From the NCBI GenBank assembly GCA_004369045.1, contig ML213508.1, positions 1 to 38,604 of the forward strand: DNA of 38,604 nt, written 5' to 3'. The DNA comes from Heliocybe sulcata (taxonomy: Eukaryota; Basidiomycota; Agaricomycetes; Gloeophyllales; Gloeophyllaceae). Each line of letters starts with the position of its first letter. Position 1 is the stretch's first letter. This document shows, one piece after another, positions 9,779 through 22,265 of the stretch. The position numbers and the translations under genes are program-made. The notes under the pieces were generated by a model that saw only the letters and a list, made by a program, of their open reading frames with translations, was not told the DNA's origin and did no database searches.

Positions 9779-12387
9779 ATGTCCCAACGAAGCACAGAAA
9801 CAAGAAGCAGCAGCACGCTGTCCTGTATAAGCACGTCCGCTTCCTCATCATCGTCCTGTGTACGCGTCCGTCTGATTCCTTGCTGCTGAACGCTGATAAA
9901 CGTCGGCTTTCTGGGCAGTCTCAGCCTCCGACGTCAAAGCAGAACACGGACTCGTACAGGATGCATGCGGGCAAAGAGGCCGCCACTAACGCAGCAGGAC
10001 CGTTCAATGTGGACGAGTTTCTTGAGCAGTGCTTCCCTGGTACAGATCGCAAGGCATTTCGGTCCATCTTCGACTCCAGGAAGAGAAAAAACTTCGAGGA
10101 ACTTTTGAGAGAGGCGAAAAAGGGCCGTAAGCATAAGAGCGAGAAAGCGATGCACGCGCCTACCGTAAATGATTTCTGCCGGAGTCAGGGGCGTAGAGGG
10201 CGGTTACTGATACATGATCTGCAGATGAAGGCCCTTCAATACGCCTACGACGTCCTAGCGGGAGACGGTCATCTCACCGAACTCCGCATCGACAACACGA
10301 GTCAGCAGAAGCTCTCCGGTGACGCCGAGGAACATAAACCGGCTCCAGATCTGGCTGTACAACTGAAGGCCTCTCCAGAGAAACGCTGGACGCATGCTCT
10401 TGCCATCGTAGACATCAAGCCAGATACCAGTAAAGACACGCCAAGACGAGACAATGAGCCTGTCGATGTAGAGGCACCGGACCAAATCCACGACTATGCC
10501 ACACTTGCCTTCCAGAGCCGTCCTCGCTGCTATCTCCTCGGCTTCGCCCTTCATGGTCATATCTCGCGGTTCTATCGTTGGGACCACTCTTGCGTCATTT
10601 ACTCAGCGTGGTTCAACTGGAAATGCCAGCCCGATATCGTTCTCGAGTTCCTCTATGCCTCCTCTGTCTTTTCTAACAGGACGATGGGAATCGATTCCAC
10701 TGTGGTTCCTGGAATCTCTGATATCGCAGAAGGACCGTTATTAGCTAATGCTTACCGCTTCGCTCGAGATCTTGGTATCCTTGACGGGCAGAAGGCGTTA
10801 GATCTGACGTCCCTGGTCGTCCAGAGCTCCGCAATCGTTGTGCCGGCAGGACATGACGACGCATCCCAGATCGATAAGGTCCTCCACGCGTATGGGACCA
10901 ATCACTCTGAGCGTGCTGCCTCACCTGCCCGGGAGGCCAAACACACAAGCTCGTCAGATGCTCAAGTGGCTTCCGAGACTGCGGTCGGAGATGAACGCGG
11001 AGACGAGCCTCGAGATCTCTCTCTCGTTACCGTCAGTCGCAAGCACTCGTCGCGATGCGAGGCGCGCAGTAAGCCATCTACCCACATTTATCCGACGTCC
11101 GGACAGAACACGACCGAGCGTTTCATCAGCCTCGGTACTGCGCTGTTCACGTCCAGCTCTCTTTTCGGACGGGGCACCCGCACTTGGCTGGCAGTTCAAG
11201 ACACCGTTCAATCATCGAGCCGATCTATTGGAACGCACGACCTGGTAGTCATCAAGGATTCTTGGCGTGACGCAGACAGATTCTCGGAGAGTGCAATTTA
11301 CTCCAAGATTCACCAAGCAGGGCACACGTTTGGTGTGGCGCGCGTTCGCCGTGGCGTTGACCTAGACGGAGGAGAGCGTCATTCGGTCCACCGTACTTGG
11401 GCAGAGAAATTGAATGCTTTTCGCGAGGTCGACCGATACACCCATCGTATCCATCACAGGATTATCATCGAGTCTATCGGCATACCTCTTTCGCAGTTCC
11501 GGTCTACGCGTGAGCTCGTACAGGCGACGAAAGACGCTATGGAGGGTGAGTGAAGGAATACGACATCTACGATAGTTGTATCATCGTCATTCAGGTCATC
11601 GGCATCTCTATGAAAAGCTGCAGATACTGCACAGAGACATCAGCGTCAATAACATTATGATCAGTGTCGCTTCTCAGGCCGAGGGCGGGGCAAAAGGGTT
11701 CCTGATCGACCTCGACTATGCCGTATTTGTCAATGACACAAGGGCCACATCGGAGCTCCAAGAACTGACGGTCCGTGTCTCCCTCGAATAGTAAAAGTAA
11801 ACGTCTTATCTGGAAAACAGGGGACTGCAGACTTTATAGCTGTCGAGCTGCAACTCGGAAATTATATCGGAAACCATCAACCCTACCACGACCTCGAATC
11901 CTTCTACTGGTCCCTCCTGTACACCACCCTCCGTCACACCCGCACCAACCGCGGTCCTCTCTACTGCGACTCCATCTTCTCGGCCCGATCCGGCCTGGGC
12001 AAACTCGGCTTCCTCAGCCCCCTGGCCCAAGCCGCGCTGTCAGTCGACAACAACCCGCGCTTGACAGCCTGTCTAACCTCCTTCGGCCGCCTCACATGGG
12101 AGAGCGTTCAGATCGGCGTGCGCATAACGCATAGCGCCGCGATGAACTGCCTTGACGCGGAATTGAAGAAACCGGGATGGTTGGAGGGCGACCGTGCTTT
12201 GCCGTTGGAGGCCTGTTCGAAGCAGCAAATCTCCGACGCTGTGGGAGAGAACAATTTCAGCAAGGAGATGCACGCCTCGGGGCTGGCTCGTCGGGCGTCT
12301 TTGAAACGCAAACCCGGAGACGGGGAGGGGGAGGGACAAGAGGAAGAGGTAAAAGCAAGGCAGCAGCCTCGCCAGCGGCGTGCTTGA
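9779..12387 (+). CDS. FunK1-family protein kinase-like protein (copy A)
   Basis: Fungal-specific kinase-like protein of the FunK1 family, whose substrates are unknown. Exons: 9779-9859, 9919-10164, 10225-11545, 11595-11770, 11821-12387, giving 796 residues; introns are 59, 60, 49 and 50 nt. Exon 1 encodes a Ser-rich start beginning MSQRSTETRSSS, chosen because copies B, C and D begin the same way; 9961 is an alternative start. Family signatures include FPGTDR, RPRCYLLG, VLEFLYASS, FGRGTRTW and a lysine in VVIKDSW (about 453). The catalytic loop is HRDISVNNIMI (His562, Asp564) and the metal site reads IDLDYA (DLD in place of DFG), then YHDLESFYWSLLYTTLRH. The C-terminus is an acidic run followed by a basic tail ending QRRA, suggesting nuclear targeting (inference). 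All donors are intact. The 60-nt intron at 10165 is stop-free. It is convergent with the transporter downstream. Confidence 0.88.
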
Positions 12388-12982
12388 TAAGTCGGCTCTG
12401 GCTTGGCTTAAGCAATATTCTATAGCTATTGATGGAGCTTCGTGTTCTCTCGCATCTATGTATCTACTCAGCAATCCAATTAATCACGACCGCCTGTTTC
12501 ATCCGCGCGGACCCTTACCGGTTACCCACCGCTCCAGCCGTTCAAGTCGCGTCTTCACCTCAGCACTGCTATCACCGACACAACAACATCCATTCATCCA
12601 ACACTATCTACAACCTCCTCCCCTCCTCTCCCCAGGAAACGCATCTATATACCAAATACAATGCAGACAATTAAAGAATGGATACTCCGTTTAGCGTGCG
12701 AGCAAGCGGCCAATGTGCGATTACGTATGATACTCTATGTGTCCGATCTCAAAGTGCGTGCGTGCGTGCGTGGGGGGCGAGATCTAAAGTCCGATGTGCG
12801 CGAGAAGAGAAGAGAGGAGGGGAGGGAGGGAAGAGAGAAGACGAAAGGGAAGTGCGTCCATGTCCATCGGCGGCGAGGGCCTGTCGACCCGGGATGGTGG
12901 CGTTCGAGCAGTGTCGAGGCTACCTATCCCATCTCAGCTCCCGTAAATCCAACGCAGTTTATACCACCCACCTCACGCCCTC
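12388..12982. other. Convergent 3' intergenic region
   Basis: About 595 bp between the stop codons of FunK1-A and the transporter. It contains a short GTGC-repeat stretch near 12757-12772 and purine-rich DNA at 12805-12850. No gene seen. A proline-rich frame on the plus strand here runs into the antisense of the transporter's last exon. Confidence 0.5.
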
Positions 12983-14793
12983 TCAAAACCTATTCCCCAC
13001 CCCCCCACCCCTCACATCCCACGTCCTCCCAGGATCCACCATCTGAAACCTCTCCCCCTCCTCCTGCATCTTCTTCTCCACATCCCCCTCCCCCTCCCCC
13101 CTCCCCGCCCTCGTCACCCCCGAATCAAAACTCCCACTCTCCCTCCTCTTCACAAACGTATCCTCCAGCACATCCTGCCCATTCGCCATAAAAATCTTGC
13201 CTCTCCAAAACGCGACCACGGTGAGGACAAAGAGCACCGCCCACGTGATGCATATCACCACCGTCATGACCACGTGCAGGACATAGAACCCCTCGATATG
13301 GAACACGTCCCCAAGGACTTTGATCACATTGATCCACCCCACTAACCCTCCCCATCAGCACCTCTTCATCCCCAAAAGGAAAAAGGACACACCATTCGGG
13401 AACGTCAACGCCCAACACCCCAAAATCTCGCTCAGATGCTTGTGCAGCTTGAACCAATACGGCAGGGCGCCAAAAACAAAAAAGAACACGGCGAGGCCGA
13501 AGAGGAGGAGCCCCGCCATCACGGAAGACGCGTACCAGATCTCGCCCGCGGCGGGGGAGACGAGGTTGTGGTGCGGCAGGCTGCGGGGGCGTGAGTGTGA
13601 GTGTGAATATTTGGGAGGGGAGGATGGGTGAGCGGCACTGGCACTTACATCTCCATGGCGCGATCGCCGAGGTTGATGAGCGCGAGCGCGGTAAAGCCCG
13701 GCGGGCCGCAGGCGACAAAGGCGCCGTTTGCTTGGTGGCCGTCGAGGAAGCCGGTCTGGGGGTAGGAATGAGTATTCGATGATTACAGCGGAGGTAAATG
13801 TATAGATTGATGACGGCAAGAGAAAGAATTGTAGGAGAGCGGGAACGTCACAAAAAAAGCCTCGAAATAAAGAGAGAGAAAACGGTACGCACGGTCATGA
13901 TACGGATGATGTATATGCAGATATAGATAAAGGTGACGAAGAAGCCGAGCCCTGCATTGTTATTCAGTCCAAGTCCGTAGTATACGACAAAGTCACGCAC
14001 CCTGGAAAAAGTACCCGACCAACAGGACGCCCAAGGCGCGCGGGTCCTCGGGGGGGATGACGCGGAGGGCGTTAAAGGCGACGACACCGACGAGCATCAT
14101 TGGGAAGACCTAGTGGGAAGGATGTCAGCGTTTGGGGGAACATGCGACGAGGGAACGGGCAAGTCAACGCTGGCACTAAGCGCGGCACTCGACCTGCGAA
14201 GCCACGTCAGCGACGAAAAGCGCTCACCAAGAAGGCCCATGCTGGCGTGAATGTGGTCAGGTCGTGGGGTTTGTTGAACCAGATCATGAGCATCGGTAAG
14301 CACACGACGAGCGAGAAGGTGACGTAGACCCTGGGCGAGGGTGAGGGAGGGTGAGGAAAAGGAAATTATGAGCGCACCAGAATAGATCGTAGATGAAACC
14401 TGGATGGACGTGGCCGCTTGGGACAGCGTAGTTGATGGTGCCGATGATGATAGTAGCAAAGGAGAGTACACAGAGTGGAACAAAGATGCCCTTGACGGGG
14501 TCCTTGATGAGCCTGAGGGCCTGGCGGGGGTAGAGGAGGGCCTGGATGAGGAGTGTGGACATGTTGAGGACGAAGAGGACCATGTTGATGAAGAAGAAGA
14601 TGGTCTCGATGACGGTGAGGACCTTTGAGTGGTACTTGATGGCGGACATGGTGACGTAGACGGCGCCGGTGCCCATGCCTATCGGGAAGGCCTGCCATGA
14701 CCAGCCGTGGATGCGGCGGGCGAGCGAGGAGACCTGCACGTCGTTGGGGTCGGTGCTGGGCCGGGCGGCGTCGGGGTTCATGTTGTTCAACAT
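12983..14793 (-). CDS. TDT/SLAC1-type anion transporter (Mae1/Ssu1-like)
   Basis: Plasma-membrane transporter of the tellurite-resistance/dicarboxylate (TDT) superfamily. Fungal members carry malate (Mae1) or sulfite (Ssu1); the substrate here is not decidable by eye. Seven exons: 14378-14793, 14228-14330, 14001-14109, 13893-13951, 13649-13755, 13393-13580, 12983-13341, giving 446 residues; introns are 47-137 nt, all GT-AG. Visible signatures are PIGMGTGAVYV in the first membrane segment, ACGPPGFTALAL in the middle (family GPPxFTALAL), and WALTFPN near the C-terminal third. About ten hydrophobic segments are spread evenly. The C-terminal 70 residues are a charged cytosolic tail. Exon junctions rejoin membrane segments smoothly, which supports the model. 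No transport regulator or pathway partner is adjacent. Confidence 0.88.
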
Positions 14794-14820
14794 TTCGGAA
14801 ACAGTCTATAGAGTCTATGG

Positions 14821-14835
14821 GAGAGAGAGAGAGAG
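14821..14835. repeat. GA dinucleotide microsatellite
   Basis: A run of alternating GA lies about 28-42 bp upstream of the transporter start codon, so it is probably in its 5' UTR or core promoter. Length variation there could affect expression, but nothing in the sequence shows this. Confidence 0.7.
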
Positions 14836-16366
14836 TCTATGAACCGAGACCAAAGGGGAGAGGATATAGCTTCTGAACAAAGGACGCACAGCGTTGCCTG
14901 CACTGGGCAGAAGAAGAAGGCAGAGCGGGCTGTGTGTGCCGAGGTTATATCAGCGCCTGAAGCACTTGAGAAGGCCGCATTTCAGGGTGCTTGGTCGGTT
15001 GCAGCCAAGCGTTCATTTCGAGGACGGACACTCCATTCGCTTCAACGTCCCCGACCTTGGCACTTGGCTTCTTCATGTCGCCCATTTCCTCTCCCTTTTA
15101 GCGATAGCAGACATACCTGAACATTGAAGTAGCATTTCTTTCATGTCCAGCCAGCCATACCCCGCAGCAGAGACTCCCCCAGTCGCGAAAACCAAAAGAC
15201 CGCCAAGTAAGAGGTTAGAAAGAGAAGCACCCGAGCAAGAAAAGAAGCACCGCAAGTCTCCGCAGCCAGATCCCACACCCCGATCGTCTTCGCTGTCATT
15301 GGCGGGTGTCGCCGATTGGTCGCTTCGAGGGCGCGCTTGGCGTTTGCTGTGGCGATACTGAACCCACCTCGAAGACGTGGCGAGCTGATCGTTTCTCGCT
15401 TCTCCCGCAGAGCATATACTATCCGGCGGCTTGTCTACTCTAGCATCAAACGATTATTATGCTTCCGTCTCATTAACCTCCTTGCGCTGATTACTTGGCT
15501 TGGGGTGCAGTGCTTTACATATCATGACGTACGCTTCTCTCCGAGCTTATAGGCCGAAATGTTGTCTTGGTAGTCTCGGCCACCGAGGAATACACGAGGA
15601 CTTGATAATAAGCAGTGGAACATAAAGCTGCGGTGGGAGTGTTACGCGAGGCAACGTTGATAAGTAGCGACTCGGTGAGCCTTCGCTTCATCCTCCCCGA
15701 TCAATTCCAAGCCTGCTCGGCCTTCTCCATATCCTTCTGTTCACAGTCCACCTTCCGCGTCGTCTCGGTGCTGACTGTACCGTAGGCATGGCTTGCTCCA
15801 CTGAGAAAATGAGCGGAACTGCATCCTAACCCACCCGATGCATGCCCGCGTCCCGTCGTCAGGACACGGAAATGCGAGATGCTTGCCTGGTCAAATTGCT
15901 TCCGGCAGAGATACTCTATTCCACTCGTCGCCTCCGTTTGCGTCGACAATACTTACACCAAAATCTCTCAGAGTCCCAACAAATAAACATCCTGTTAGGC
16001 ATGCAAAACTGCGTAAAGCTGTTCAATCCATATTCCTCTCGCCTCCAGTCAATCCCGCTTCCAAGTTCTGACTGCCTTCCCATAGCATCTAACATGATCA
16101 CCTTATCGCTATTGCTGTCCCCGTTCGCCTTAGCAACGTCTCCCTTCTCGCTCATCAGCCAAGCTTGCACAACGCAATTCCACTGTGCCATCGCGTCTTC
16201 CATGTACTTTGTTCACACCTCATACGCGATTGCTTGCCACTCGACTGACAAATTCGTCGATCCCAACAGCCAGGCTGATGAAGAGGGTACTGTGCAACAG
16301 CAGTCCGAGACATAATGAATGATGAAGCAGTAACAAAGATGAGACTGATCTCTTTTCTCGGGTCGC
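14836..16366. other. Intergenic, no gene recognised
   Basis: This holds the transporter promoter and about 1.5 kb of unassigned sequence. Open frames exist on both strands: plus 15143-15361 (rich in Lys, Pro and Arg), plus 15842-16315, and minus 15916-16203 followed by minus 15701-15949. The minus pair has a good donor (GTAAGTAT near 15946-15953), but joining the two frames through the nearest acceptor creates a stop codon. None shows a family signature, so none is called. Confidence 0.35.
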
Positions 16367-16417
16367 CCTAAACCGCCTCCGTCCTAAACCGCCTCCGTCC
16401 TAAACCGCCTCCGTCCT
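16367..16417. repeat. Three-copy 16-bp minisatellite
   Basis: The 16-bp unit CCTAAACCGCCTCCGT is repeated three times without a mismatch (16367-16382, 16383-16398, 16399-16414), followed by a partial CCT. It is in an intergenic region. The CCTAAACC core resembles a telomere unit but is not one. Confidence 0.9.
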
Positions 16418-17516
16418 CTTTATCTCACCGGAATGGCCGAAGTCTTCTCCTATTCCTCCATACCACGCACAAGCCTTCCTCAAGCCATCCCAACTACGTG
16501 CCGAGCTGGGACGAAGAACCGGATGCGCACCTCTTGCCTGCCGATTCATCGTGCCTTCTGCTTGACTACCCAGGTAACGCTTTCCGAGTATTTCGCCAAC
16601 CTGTCCGAGTCTCCGTCGAGGAATGTGCTTACGAGACGCTGCTTGGACGTGGATGGGGGTCATCATCCTCCCTATATCGGATCTTTTGGTACGTATTATA
16701 CACGCTCAATGAATTAGTTTGAACTCTCGCGAGCTAGGAAGCTAGGTAATGTACCACGCCTAGGCCGGAACTCGGCACCATGTCCCGCGGCAACCATCGA
16801 GCGCACTTGATCACTTCCACCCGTCCCAGTGGTCACGTCTCCTCGAGGCCGTACACCTATCACGTACGCCCACCATAGCAAACTCGAGAGCTTTTCATGT
16901 CCACAATCACAGATGGATGACAAGAATCTTCGACACCCTACCAGCGTGCAACCGATACTCCTATGCACACCAGCTTCAATCTCGGGAACGCTCCTACACC
17001 GGCAGATCCGTCCTCCCCGTCATCGCTACCTCCCACTTTTACACCGCGAGCGTGCCGTGGCCCGCGAACGTCCCTTCCACCGAACCGCTCCCTTCGATTC
17101 TCAAACGCGAGTGCCACATCGACACATATACCCATCCGCCTGCCGACACCCCACACTCCCGGCCTCCATGGTCCCATCTCCGAACACCTGGTCTAGATCG
17201 GAGATAAGTATATAGCTGTCCCGCGGCCCAGATCCGTGATTCCGTGGCGCCCGTCTCGACCACTTCTCGGACCCACAAGTGTACGTGGTGGACGAAACGG
17301 TACATCACAACTGGTGGCCAGATAAATGACGAGGCGATGCTAGTGGATACAATTAATAGGATAGTAGTCTAATTCAACGCGAATGCAAAAAATCAAGAAA
17401 AGATAGGTACTAATCGATACATCTGTCTAGCAGAGAATAACAAACGACACGACACTAGTTGATACAGCTATTAATCGGTAATAAAATACGGTACCGAGAA
17501 CGTAGTCAAGGCCTCT
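16418..17516. other. Intergenic, no gene recognised
   Basis: A plus-strand frame at 16498-16722 ends near a GTACGT donor-like site, and overlapping Pro/Ser-rich frames lie at 16829-17215. They compete with each other and have no recognisable domain. The last 200 bases are AT-rich and probably form the 3' side of the DUF6593-type gene. Confidence 0.35.
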
Positions 17517-18206
17517 CTAGTCGATGTTTCGCCCGGACTGCATCACCACGGTGGCGACGATGGCGCACTGCAAGAGGCCCAGCTCGATCGCGGCCGGGCT
17601 CAGCTCCAGCGTCACCGAGCTAGCTGTTTTAGATATCTTAGCGAGGACCTGCCGGACGGAACTCCCGGTGGTGTACAACTGACCGCCGATGCGATGAGAA
17701 GAGTACGGGAACTGCAGTTGATGGAGGCACGTACGAGGATGTGGCCGCCGCTCGGCGCCCATGCGTACTCGGTGTGGCCAACCGTCATGATCCTCGATCT
17801 AAAGGGTCCAGTCACCAATGGGTTAACCAAACTTGCAAGTAACAACTACACACCTCGCATCCCGCGACAGCGCCAACCACGCCCGCACCTCCTGCTTCGG
17901 CACCACCCCGCGCACCTCGACACTCGGATGCGTATGCCACTCCAGCGCAGCGACGCTCCTCCCCTCCCGGTCCTTCACAAACGTATACCTCGGATTCGTC
18001 TCGGTCGCCACGCGAAACAGGGTAGCGGAGCGGTTGTCCTTGACGCTGCAGTTGAGGATCGAGGGGTAAAACTCTGTGAAGACGAAGAGGACCGAGTTCG
18101 GCACTGGGGGCGGCGGGGACTGGGGGTAGGGCAGCGCGCCGAAGACGGATGGCGGTGATCCCCCGGTGCTCCAAGACTGAGCGAAGGGGTTGTAGCTCGT
18201 GGACAT
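17517..18206 (-). CDS. DUF6593-type protein
   Basis: Small fungal protein of unknown function that I place, by pattern memory, in the DUF6593 group common in Agaricomycetes. Exons: 17854-18206, 17735-17798, 17517-17678, giving 192 residues; introns are 56 and 55 nt. It opens MSTSYNPFAQSW-STGG with SVFGALPYP, the Pro/Gly-rich head typical of these proteins. Next comes a core with FVFTEFYPSILNC, YTFVKD, VAALEWHTH and EYAWAP, then VTLELSPAAIELGLLQCAIVA, which fits the usual hydrophobic C-terminal strand-helix. Upstream in-frame methionines at 18278 and 18290 would add 24 or 28 residues; 18206 is preferred because NPF-type starts are usual. The splice joins DAR-SRIM and HIL-LYTT keep the frame. 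Confidence 0.7.
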
Positions 18207-21200
18207 CTCGTAGGTGTTGCGATTGAGAAGCTTCGTTGCTCTGAGCCAATTGGTGTATTGTCCCACTGGCAAGGACATCTTATATACCAAGTTCTACGCG
18301 GCAATAAAAGTCAGGTCCGGGTACACGCAAGACCACAGCGGCCATGTTCCGATCATATTCGAGTTTGAGGTGGCGTACACGAAGGAAACACAGGATAGTG
18401 TTTTGATGCGTAGCGAAGAGGTGGCTCGCAGGAACAGGGCCATCTCGGATGGATAAACACATAGAGTAGCCAGATATTCCCAGTATCAAGTAGCCCTTAT
18501 GGTGCCAGTAGCGCCCATCGACTCTCGAACGCTTACATCAGCTGAAGAGGCTATCATGCCGCCTAACGAAGCAGCCGGGCAAAGCATCTCTTATCCCCGA
18601 TAGGTGTCTGTAGCGACTAGGCATTTCGCTGGAACAGGCCGCACTTGGAGTCGCCAGAGAGTTTCATCGCCGGGGATAGCAAGATGTCCATGGGTACGGA
18701 CCAGACACCATTGCGTAGGAGGCGCAGGGGAACGTCAGTACTCACTACTCAGCGGTCGACGCTCCTGGGACGATCGCACCCTCATTTGGCATTTGATGGA
18801 TCGCGTGGCATGCACACGAGTCCCGCGTGTGCTGCAGTGCCACCAGAGGCGCAGCCGCAGCACACCGCCTCCCCGCTCATTTGGCTGATGCGGACACAAC
18901 CTGAATAAGTCATCCTTTGTATTCATGCCGGCGGGAAACTGCTATCTCCTTCCGAGGTGTGATTATGCCGACCAATTACGCGTCCGCTGAGGCCTGTAGC
19001 TAACTACCACCCTCGCAGACGGCAGTGACGCTACTACATTGCCAGCATGACCGGAGAGCTCATGGAATTGCACAGGACGTACATCATACAGATCTGCGTC
19101 TTATTCCTTCTAGAGACCGGCATCTCAAGCACAAGCCGCTGGGCCTGCATTGCATCCGCACATCTTAGCGCTCGAGTACGCAGCGCCCGCATTGTCAATT
19201 TAACGCCGAAAGTTAGCGGTGCGTCTGTTTCCTTGCGCGTCTCGGCAGCGCTTCGGGTTTCTGGGCCAGTTGAAAATCACACGCTCGCTGGGTCGGGGTC
19301 GATATTGCAAGAAGAAGTCTCCCAGCAGTCTACGCAGCCATCTCCAGAAGGAGAACACGATACGACTCCGGGCCGGGAGAGCAAAGCTTTCGAGACCCGG
19401 GTCTGTTCTGGCAGATTCGGATATTCGACATGAGCTGACTCTGCATGTTAACGTACTAGCTCATATGAAGGCATCGTTTCATTTCATGCAGGCCACTTCT
19501 CATCCGCAGCTCAGTCGATACTCTCCGTGTTTGTCGCGCTCTCGGCATGCAACCTCCGCACCACCTCCAAAGTCTTGCTGGAGCCGCGTTGGTTGGACAC
19601 CGGATGGATGTCTCTACTCGGAAAGGCGCGTCCTCTGTACGAGAGCAGATCTTGTCATTCGATACCCCGGCCAGTCAGCTGAGATATGTCGGTCCAATCT
19701 ATCTCGGCAACTCACTGGCTCCCGTACACACACAGTACGGGGCGCTCGTGACACGTAGCTATGCTGCTCATGCACCAGAAATTCTCTCGAGTGCGGCAGG
19801 ACTGCTTCATGACACGCAGGGATTCGTTAGACTCTCACACCTTTGCACTCCGAAACCTGCGGCCACCACCTCAATGCGTAAAGGCTTTAGGCGCATTGCG
19901 TACACACCTTTTGGAAGACGAGAATGAGGCACCAGGGTCTCAATACCTGCGTTTGCGCTGTACCAAGTTTCCGCCGGGTCACGGTCCCTCACTCGTGATG
20001 ATAATTGCCGACGTTATACTACGATCGGCAGTGACGCGTCTCGACCATGTATAGCTCTGCTGAGAAAGTGGATCCACGTACTCTGTACACTTGAGGTCAT
20101 CCTCGACGTGGAACGGGGTTCCGTAATCCTTGCAGAACTCTGCGTTGCGATACAGTGCACGGGTACGTGCAAAAAGCCGGGAACATGCAGCCGCTTAACC
20201 GGAGCGACGCTTACCTGGGTCTACAGGAACGAAGAGGGCACCGGTGTTTGCACCGACATGCCTCTGCAGGCAAGTGAGACTTGGTGGCGGGGCTACGCAA
20301 AGGCGAACGAGGCGGATGGCCGGGTGGCGAAAGCCGTGACTTGTCGCAAGAGAACCACTCAATAATGGACGTCCGAGGGACATAATATATGGGGTAATGG
20401 AAGAGGAGAAGCGGAGCACAGAGGGAAGCGACGTACCGAATAGATGTATCCCTTGCAGAGGCTGTGTCTGAGGCAGTGTTTGAGGGATATCCATCCTGTG
20501 CAAGGGACCCTACTGCTGGGATTCCGGATCCGTTCAACCTGCAAAAGGTACCGCAAGCCATTTTTGAGATCTGACGGTGAGACTCGTCTCTGCATTCCTC
20601 TTTCTTCCCTTTATCGGCCATACGGGAAACAAAGAGAAGAGAAAGAGGAGATGCTGTCGCAACTCATGGTTTTCGGACAGAATCAAGACTGAACACCGTG
20701 GTTACAGTCCGCCTACCCTGCACCGCCCTCGCGCAACTGCATGTTTCTCTTCTCCTTCTCCTGGGTTGGGTATACGCTCCTAGATCTAGAGCAAGAAAAG
20801 GGCGTCTTCGGTCCAGGTGATCCTTGGAGAGCTGCGGTCGCCACCGGTCACCGCGTGGGTTCCACATGGGATCGCCGTGGAGGGCACAGCCACAATGATT
20901 CCTCCGATATACGTACTCCTCCTGCTTACCACTGTCAGCAATTCATATTCTAAAACTCTGCGAGGACGATTCAATGGTTTGGCGACCGAGTCTGCAGCAA
21001 GGGAGCTCCGACGGCCGAAACGCGGAGTATCTACCTAGGAAATAAAACCGAAGTCTTCAAGTTACATCCTCGGTGAATATTCTCCGATGGGCCAGTGGCA
21101 CCAGTCCGGGATTTGGACCCACCTATTCGGCGTGCCCCTTTCTTGACAATCCTATTCGGGTTTCTTCAGTTTCAAAACTGGTCCGCCCGCAATTATTCTT

Positions 21201-21509
21201 CGAAATCTCAGCAGGGTCTCTCTTTGCCTGTGCCGAAATCACTGTGTCCGATTCGTTGCACTTGCCTCTGCGCTGGCTGGTCCAGCAATCATTACATTGA
21301 TGGACGCTGTACTAGGGGACGTAGAACGCTGGTGATTACATAGTGCCATTATAGCCTGCGAGGTAGACCTGTTCCTTTCGAATGTAAGTAGTACCGCTTA
21401 AATCACTAGGACCGACGATTGACATATTCCTGAAAGAACCCCAATAGTTCTGCACCCTTCGTCCAGCGCTTGCTGCGCTATCGTGTACTACCTTCTAGGT
21501 CCCCTGGAG
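18207..21509. other. Long intergenic region, no gene recognised
   Basis: About 3.3 kb. Open frames of 60-180 codons occur on both strands (for example plus 19219-19758, plus 19547-19927, minus 20211-20621). They overlap each other, lack recognisable domains and do not chain through convincing splice sites. It may hold a decayed gene, an unrecognised lineage-specific gene or noncoding transcripts. Sequence alone does not decide. Confidence 0.35.
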
Positions 21510-22238
21510 ATGACCGTGACTCTGGACAACAATTCTCATCGTGGCATTCTATTCAGTTGTCTGCCTTTCAGCCGGACTTCGCCAAGGACTTCTGTAGAGG
21601 GCACCATGCGTTCACAATGCGACTTGCGGTACCTTGTTCAGAGTCAAGTGCACTCTTCCATGCTACCAACGTCTAACGACGGTACGGCTGGTGACTCCGG
21701 CGATTACAGCGAGCTTCCCTTGCGCTCGGGTGACTATGTAGTGCCGTCAGTGGTGGTAGAGTCCTACAAGACAATTCCACCAGCCCAGTAAGGTAACGAG
21801 CTGCACTTTGTCGTCACCAGGCTGGTCGCGAATAATAGTCCCCCTCGGCCAGGCGAGGATGACCCAAGCGGCCACCTAACCGTTCGACCTGTCGTACTCA
21901 CGCTTCCACAGACCACTGAGGGACTCGGACTGCCTGACATGCAATATACGATGTTCCCTGGATTGGCGTCGATGGCTTACGCGATCCCAGAATCCGTTAC
22001 AGATCAAAATTCCAAATTCTCGCTCTCTTGCACGTCACATCCCACCTCGGCTCTCCCAGTCGTCCTAAGCATGGAGCAGCCAGACGCTCACAGCCAGCCG
22101 CCCTGCACCGACACCGAACACGATACACCCAACTATTCACTTGATACATTCATGACAATCGTAGCTCCCCATCTAATACAAACCATACAGATACAACTTA
22201 CAAGCAGGGTATCACGCGCATATTCAAGTACACCATGA
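21510..22238 (+). other. Weak candidate gene, one in-frame stop
   Basis: From ATG at 21510 a single plus-strand frame stays open to 22238 except for TAA at 21789-21791, about 240 codons in all. No family is recognised; the translation is rich in Ser, Thr and Pro. The frame ends 27 bp before the convergent ATG7 stop, so the second half may simply be antisense to the ATG7 3' UTR. It could be a pseudogene, a gene with an unseen intron over the stop, or chance. Confidence 0.18.
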
Positions 22239-22265
22239 TTTCGTTCCTCTTCATCGTTTCTCTTC

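Noticed and set aside
12661-13191. Proline-rich plus-strand frame of 176 codons
   Set aside because: Its second half is antisense to the last exon and charged tail of the TDT transporter, where the Glu/Gly-rich coding strand produces Pro/Ser on the other strand.
14404-14628. Acidic plus-strand frame rich in Asp and Glu
   Set aside because: Antisense of the first, membrane-spanning exon of the transporter. The composition is a shadow effect.
15701-16260. Two-exon minus-strand gene
   Set aside because: A good donor exists, but joining to the nearest acceptor makes an in-frame stop, and no family is recognised.
16367-16417. Interstitial telomere repeat
   Set aside because: The unit CCTAAACCGCCTCCGT is 16 bp and does not match the CCCTAA tract at the chromosome end.
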